Shown here piece after piece: positions 60,847 to 64,000 of a stretch of 64,000 nt of DNA. Each line of letters opens with the position of its first letter. Positions within the stretch are counted from its first letter, which is position 1. A program made the position numbers and the translations under genes. Location: the NCBI RefSeq assembly GCF_024600715.1, contig NZ_CP102332.1, forward strand, positions 5,642,001 through 5,706,000. Reading direction: 5' to 3'. Source of the stretch: Streptomyces changanensis. GTDB lineage: Bacteria > Actinomycetota > Actinomycetes > Streptomycetales > Streptomycetaceae. The notes beneath the pieces are model-generated. The model made no database searches. It worked only from the letters and a program-made list of their open reading frames with translations, and was not told the DNA's origin.

Positions 60847-61666
60847 TCACACCCGGCAGAGGATCTCCCCGTGCGGCACGGTGAACCACGCGTCCGCGCT
60901 CGCGCCCCACTCGCGCCACGCCCCACTCGCGCCACGCCCCCGCGGCGGCCGCCAGCCCCTCCGGCGTCGTATGGCCGCCCTCCACCGCCAGCCGTGCGTA
61001 CCCCGACTCCGTCGTGCGGTCCGCCCACAGGGCGCTCCACCACGCGCGCTCCTCCGGTGTGGCGAAGCACCACACTGCGGCGCTGGGGGTGATGTCGGTG
61101 AACCCCGCCTGCCGCGCCCACGACAGCAGCCTGCGGCCGGCGTCCGGCTCGCCGCCGTTGGCCCGCGCCACCCGCCGGTACAGGCCCCGCCACTCCTCCA
61201 GCGCCGGCGGTTCGGGGTACCAGGCGAACGCCGCGTAGTCGCTGTCCCGCGCGGCGACGACCCCGCCCGGACGGCACACCCGCCGCATCTCCCGCAGCGC
61301 GGCCACCGGATCGCCCACGTGCTGGAGCACCTGGTGGGCGTGGACGACGTCGAAGGAGTCGTCGGGGAAGTCCAGCGCGTGGACGTCGGCGACAGCGCAC
61401 ACCACGTTGTCGAGGCCGCGCTCCGCGGCGACCGCGCGCGCCTGCGCCAGGACGCCGTCGGCGGCGTCGACCGCCGTCACGCGTCCCGGCGCGACCAGCG
61501 CGGCCAGGTCCGCCGTGATGGTGCCGGGACCGCACCCGACGTCGAGCACGTCGAGCCCCGGCCGCAGGGAACCCAGCAGGTACGCCGCCGAGTTGTCGGC
61601 CGTGCGCCACCGGTGCGACCGCAGCACCGACTCGTGGTGGCCATGCGTGTAGACGGCATCCGCCAT
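60847..61666 (-). pseudogene. SAM methyltransferase, frameshifted by a 16-bp tandem duplication
   Basis: Class I methyltransferase. It starts at the ATG at 61664-61666 (MADAVYTHGHHESVLRSHRW) and has the SAM site LDVLDVGCGPGTITADLAAL (residues ~39-58) and DDSFDVVHAHQVLQHVGDP. At GAWREWG an exact 16-bp unit is present twice (60904-60919 and 60920-60935). Removing one copy restores a natural end, WFTVPHGEILCRV then TGA at 60847, giving 267 residues. As written, the frame instead runs on into the VOC gene, replacing the last ~18 residues with an unrelated tail. The core is intact, so it may be partly active, phase-variable or a sequencing artefact. Confidence 0.88.
60904..60935. repeat. Exact 16-bp tandem duplication
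   Basis: Two adjacent copies of gccccactcgcgccac, inside the 3' end of the methyltransferase gene. Since 16 is not a multiple of three it changes the frame. Confidence 0.95.
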
Positions 61667-61804
61667 CGCCCTACTCCGTCTCTCTCGGGACCGGGACAGG
61701 ACCGCCACGCTACGCCGGCCAACCACATCCCGAGACGTGATTCCCAGAATGCGGACAGGGGTGGTGGGGCGTTATCCGCGGGGAGGCCCGGGTACCCGCC
61801 GCCC

Positions 61805-62254
61805 ATGACGACCAAGACCCCGCGGTCCCGGAAGCCGGTACGGGCGACCACCGCGGCGCTGGGCGCTGCCCTGCTGGCCGCGGTGGTCGTGAAGGCGCGC
61901 CGCCGCGACGCCCGCACGGCCGAGGACCGCCCGTACCGCACCGAGGACCCCGCCACCGCGTCCGTGGACGACTCCGCACCCGACTCCCCGGCCGCCCGTG
62001 AACCGGACGACGTCCGCGTCGTCGCCCCCGGCACCCCACCCTCACCGGTGGTCCCCCCGCCGGTCGCGGCGCCGCCGCATCCTCCTTCGACGCCGGAGCC
62101 GCCGGAGCCTCCCGCTGCCCAGGAGCCGCCGGAGCCTCCCGCCGATCCCGCACCGCCGGAGCCTCCCGCCGATCCCGCACCGCCGGAGCCTCCCGCCGGC
62201 CCGGAGCCGCCGGGCCCGCCCGCGGACCCCGAGGCGCCCCACCACCGCGCCTGA
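61805..62254 (+). CDS. Membrane-anchored proline-rich protein
   Basis: A 149-residue protein with a basic N-terminus (MTTKTPRSRKPVRATT), one hydrophobic helix (ALGAALLAAVVV, about 18-29), an RRR stop-transfer and a long acidic/proline tail. Residues ~95-145 are tandem PPEPPADPA-type repeats, encoded by a 27-bp DNA repeat (about 62150-62205). It looks like a single-pass inner-membrane protein with a disordered tail. No family is recognised. It ends 25 bp before the NADH dehydrogenase gene and is probably co-transcribed with it. Confidence 0.72.
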   Translation: MTTKTPRSRKPVRATTAALGAALLAAVVVKARRRDARTAEDRPYRTEDPATASVDDSAPDSPAAREPDDVRVVAPGTPPSPVVPPPVAAPPHPPSTPEPPEPPAAQEPPEPPADPAPPEPPADPAPPEPPAGPEPPGPPADPEAPHHRA

Positions 62255-62279
62255 CCGCACACCACCCACGGGAGGCCCA

Positions 62280-63620
62280 GTGACCACCGCGACGAGGCGC
62301 CGTCCGCGCGTCCTGATCGTCGGAGCCGGCTTCGCCGGCTACCGGACCGCACGCGAACTGTCCCGCACCCTGCGCGGCCGCGCCGAGATCGTCCTGCTCA
62401 ACCCGACCGACTACTTCCTCTACCTGCCGCTGCTGCCCCAGGTCGCCGCCGGCATCCTCGAACCCCGCCGCGTCACCGTGTCCCTGCCGGGCACCCTGCG
62501 GAACGTCCGGCTCGTCCTCGGTACGGCGGAGCGCATCGACCTCGACGCGCGCACCGTGCACTGCACCGACCCCGAGGGCACCTCGGGCCGGATCGACTAC
62601 GACCGGCTCGTCCTCGCCGTCGGCAGCGTCAGCAAGCTCCTCCCCATCCCGGGCATCGCCGAGCACGCCACCGGCTTCCGCGGTCTGCCCGAGGCGCTCT
62701 ACCTGCGCGACCACGTCACCCGGCAGATCGAGCTCATGGCCGCCGGCGCCGACGACCCCGCGACCGCCGAGGCCCGCCGCACCTTCGTGGTGGTCGGCGC
62801 CGGCTACACCGGCACCGAGGTCGCCGCCCACGGCAAGATGTTCACCGACGCCCTCGTGCGCGAGCAGCCCCACTGGCCGCGCGACCGCGCGCCCCGCTGG
62901 CTGCTCGTCGACGTCGCCGACCGCGTCCTGCCCGGCCTCGACGAGCGCCTCGCCGCCACCGCCGACCGGGTCCTGCGCGACCGGGGCGTCGAGGTGCGCA
63001 CCCGCACCTCCGTCAAGGAGTCCACCGCCGACGGCGTCCTGCTCGACGACGGCGAGTTCGTCCCGACGCGCTCACTGATCTGGTGCGTCGGCGTCCGCCC
63101 CGACCCGTTCGTCTCCCAGGTCGGCGTCCCCCTCCAGCAGGGCCGGATCGTCGTCACCCCGGAACTCGCCGTCCCCGGCCACCCGGAGGTCTTCGCGTGC
63201 GGCGACGCCGCCGCCGTGCCCGACCTCGCCCGCCCCGGCGAGATCACCCCCATGACGGCGCAGCACGCCTCGCGCCAGGGGAAGACCGCCGCCCGGAACG
63301 TCGCCGCGTCCCTCGGCCTCGGCACCCCCGCCCCGTACCGGCACGACGCGCTCGGCTTCGCCGTGGACCTCGGCGGGGTCAAGGCCGCGGCCAACCCGTT
63401 CGGCGTCCCCCTCTCCGGTCCGGTCGCCGGCGCCGTCACCCGCGGCTACCACCTGGCCGCCATGCCCGGCAACCGCGTCCGGGTGGCCGCCGACTGGCTG
63501 CTCGACGCCGCCCTGCCCCGGCAGGCCGTCCAGCTCGGCCTGGTCCGTTCCTGGCAGGTCCCCCTCGACACCGACGCACCCGAGCTCGCCCACACCCGCG
63601 GCGCGCCCGGGAAGGAGTGA
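62280..63620 (+). CDS. ndh: Type II NADH dehydrogenase (FAD oxidoreductase)
   Basis: Flavoprotein of 446 residues that oxidises NADH without proton pumping and reduces quinone. It has two dinucleotide folds: VLIVGAGFAGYRTARELSRT (FAD, residues ~11-30) and FVVVGAGYTGTEVAAH (NADH). Other NDH-2 marks are NPTDYFLYLPLLPQVAAGIL, VFACGDAAAVPD and MTAQHASRQGKTAARNV. The C-terminal part should hold the amphipathic membrane-binding helices. The GTG at 62280 has gggaggc upstream. The transketolase gene starts 7 bp after its stop. Confidence 0.94.
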   Translation: MTTATRRRPRVLIVGAGFAGYRTARELSRTLRGRAEIVLLNPTDYFLYLPLLPQVAAGILEPRRVTVSLPGTLRNVRLVLGTAERIDLDARTVHCTDPEGTSGRIDYDRLVLAVGSVSKLLPIPGIAEHATGFRGLPEALYLRDHVTRQIELMAAGADDPATAEARRTFVVVGAGYTGTEVAAHGKMFTDALVREQPHWPRDRAPRWLLVDVADRVLPGLDERLAATADRVLRDRGVEVRTRTSVKESTADGVLLDDGEFVPTRSLIWCVGVRPDPFVSQVGVPLQQGRIVVTPELAVPGHPEVFACGDAAAVPDLARPGEITPMTAQHASRQGKTAARNVAASLGLGTPAPYRHDALGFAVDLGGVKAAANPFGVPLSGPVAGAVTRGYHLAAMPGNRVRVAADWLLDAALPRQAVQLGLVRSWQVPLDTDAPELAHTRGAPGKE

Positions 63621-63627
63621 ACGACGC

Positions 63628-64000
63628 ATGCAGTACGAGGAACTCGCAGAACTGGGTCAGCAGTTGCGCGTCGACGCGGTCCGAGCCGCCGACGCGGCCG
63701 GCTCCGGCCACCCCACCTCCTCCATGTCCGCCGCCGATCTCGCGGCCGTCCTCCTCGCCCACCACCTGCGCTTCGACTTCGACCACCCCGACCACCCCGG
63801 CAACGACCGGCTCGTCCTCTCCAAGGGCCACGCCTCGCCCCTGCTGTACGCCCTGTACCGCGCGGCCGGCGCCGTGGACGAGGAGGAGCTGCTCGGCTAC
63901 CGCACGCTCGGCAGCCGCCTCGAAGGGCACCCCACGCCGCGGCTGCCCTGGGTGGACACCGCCACGGGCTCCCTCGGCCAAGGGCTGCCCGTGGCCGTCG
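63628..64000 (+). CDS. tkt: Transketolase, N-terminal part (cut by window edge)
   Basis: The first 124 codons of a transketolase-type thiamine-diphosphate enzyme. It has VDAVRAADAAGSGHPTSSMS with the conserved GHP, SKGHASPLLYALYRAAGAVD with the catalytic His, EGHPTPRLPWVD, and TGSLGQGLPVAV where the window ends. The ATG at 63628 follows ggaaggag and lies 7 bp after the NADH dehydrogenase stop, so the two share a transcript. Whether it is a full-length or a split transketolase cannot be told from this part. Confidence 0.93.
   Translation, partial: MQYEELAELGQQLRVDAVRAADAAGSGHPTSSMSAADLAAVLLAHHLRFDFDHPDHPGNDRLVLSKGHASPLLYALYRAAGAVDEEELLGYRTLGSRLEGHPTPRLPWVDTATGSLGQGLPVAV

Noticed and set aside
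16721..63620. In-frame TTA (bldA-dependent) leucine codons
   Set aside because: The tta/taa triplets I came across inside genes (for example near 22321, 23091, 31366, 39391, 50041 and 59821) fall out of frame, mostly as parts of GGT-TAC or CGT-TAC. This was a spot check, not a full scan.
62280..63620. Ferredoxin or nitrite reductase as alternative for the FAD oxidoreductase
   Set aside because: The NPTDYFLYLPLLPQ block and overall length fit type II NADH dehydrogenase better.

Overview
The window reads as a stretch of chromosome from a Streptomyces-type actinomycete. G+C is very high, third codon positions are almost always G or C, GTG starts and 4-8 bp gene overlaps are common, and the gene order (ethylmalonyl-CoA genes beside psd-pssA, an Ada-AlkA fusion beside ogt, a sortase-E type LAxTG protein, an F420-type luciferase-like enzyme) is typical of that group. 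Most genes are household or metabolic. No phage, plasmid, CRISPR array, rRNA or tRNA was seen.

Layout. 1-3.4 kb: reductive pyrimidine catabolism (class III aminotransferase cut by the window edge, dihydropyrimidinase, F420/LLM oxidoreductase), then a small hydrophilic protein and an amidase. 5.5-10.2 kb: one unrecognised 1541-residue protein on the minus strand. 10.8-13.8 kb: inositol-phosphatase-type phosphatase, phytoene-desaturase-like oxidoreductase and macrodomain protein. 13.9-15.4 kb: a secreted S1-protease-fold protein that has lost its catalytic His and Ser, joined to two bulb-lectin repeats. 16-17.3 kb: a TetR regulator divergent from an FMN reductase, with two matching operators between them. 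18-20 kb: alkylation repair (Ada-AlkA fusion plus Ogt). 20-24.2 kb: sirtuin, orphan antitoxin-like protein, Nudix, a decayed BCCT transporter, glycerate kinase and an acetyltransferase.

24.4-32.2 kb (minus strand): pssA and psd at the 3' side of an ethylmalonyl-CoA pathway set (ccr, ethylmalonyl-CoA mutase, malyl-CoA-type lyase, MaoC hydratase, acyl-CoA dehydrogenase). The set is headed by a good -35/-10 promoter whose 17-bp spacer carries a perfect palindrome. 32.5-38.4 kb: a cell-wall-anchored protein, a 22-codon relic of a polyketide ketosynthase, a TetR regulator, a tandem-duplicated 3-hydroxyacyl-CoA dehydrogenase and a HEAT-repeat protein. 38.5-46.7 kb: acetyltransferase/RidA pair, secreted TAP-like hydrolase, radical SAM protein behind a LexA-type box, SRPBCC protein, an MFS transporter with three fused carboxypeptidase-regulatory-like domains, and a hemerythrin.

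46.8-55.6 kb: aminotransferase and EamA exporter divergent from an Lrp regulator, followed by a tightly packed peptidase operon (M55 D-aminopeptidase, M20, S9, S66 LD-carboxypeptidase) that looks like import-independent breakdown of murein or D-amino-acid peptides. 55.7-64 kb: adenosine deaminase, GntR regulator divergent from an MFS transporter with a TTGTC-T-GACAA operator, small enzymes including a methyltransferase broken near its end by an exact 16-bp tandem duplication, a type II NADH dehydrogenase and the start of a transketolase. Several convergent gene pairs are separated by long perfect hairpins that probably act as two-way terminators.
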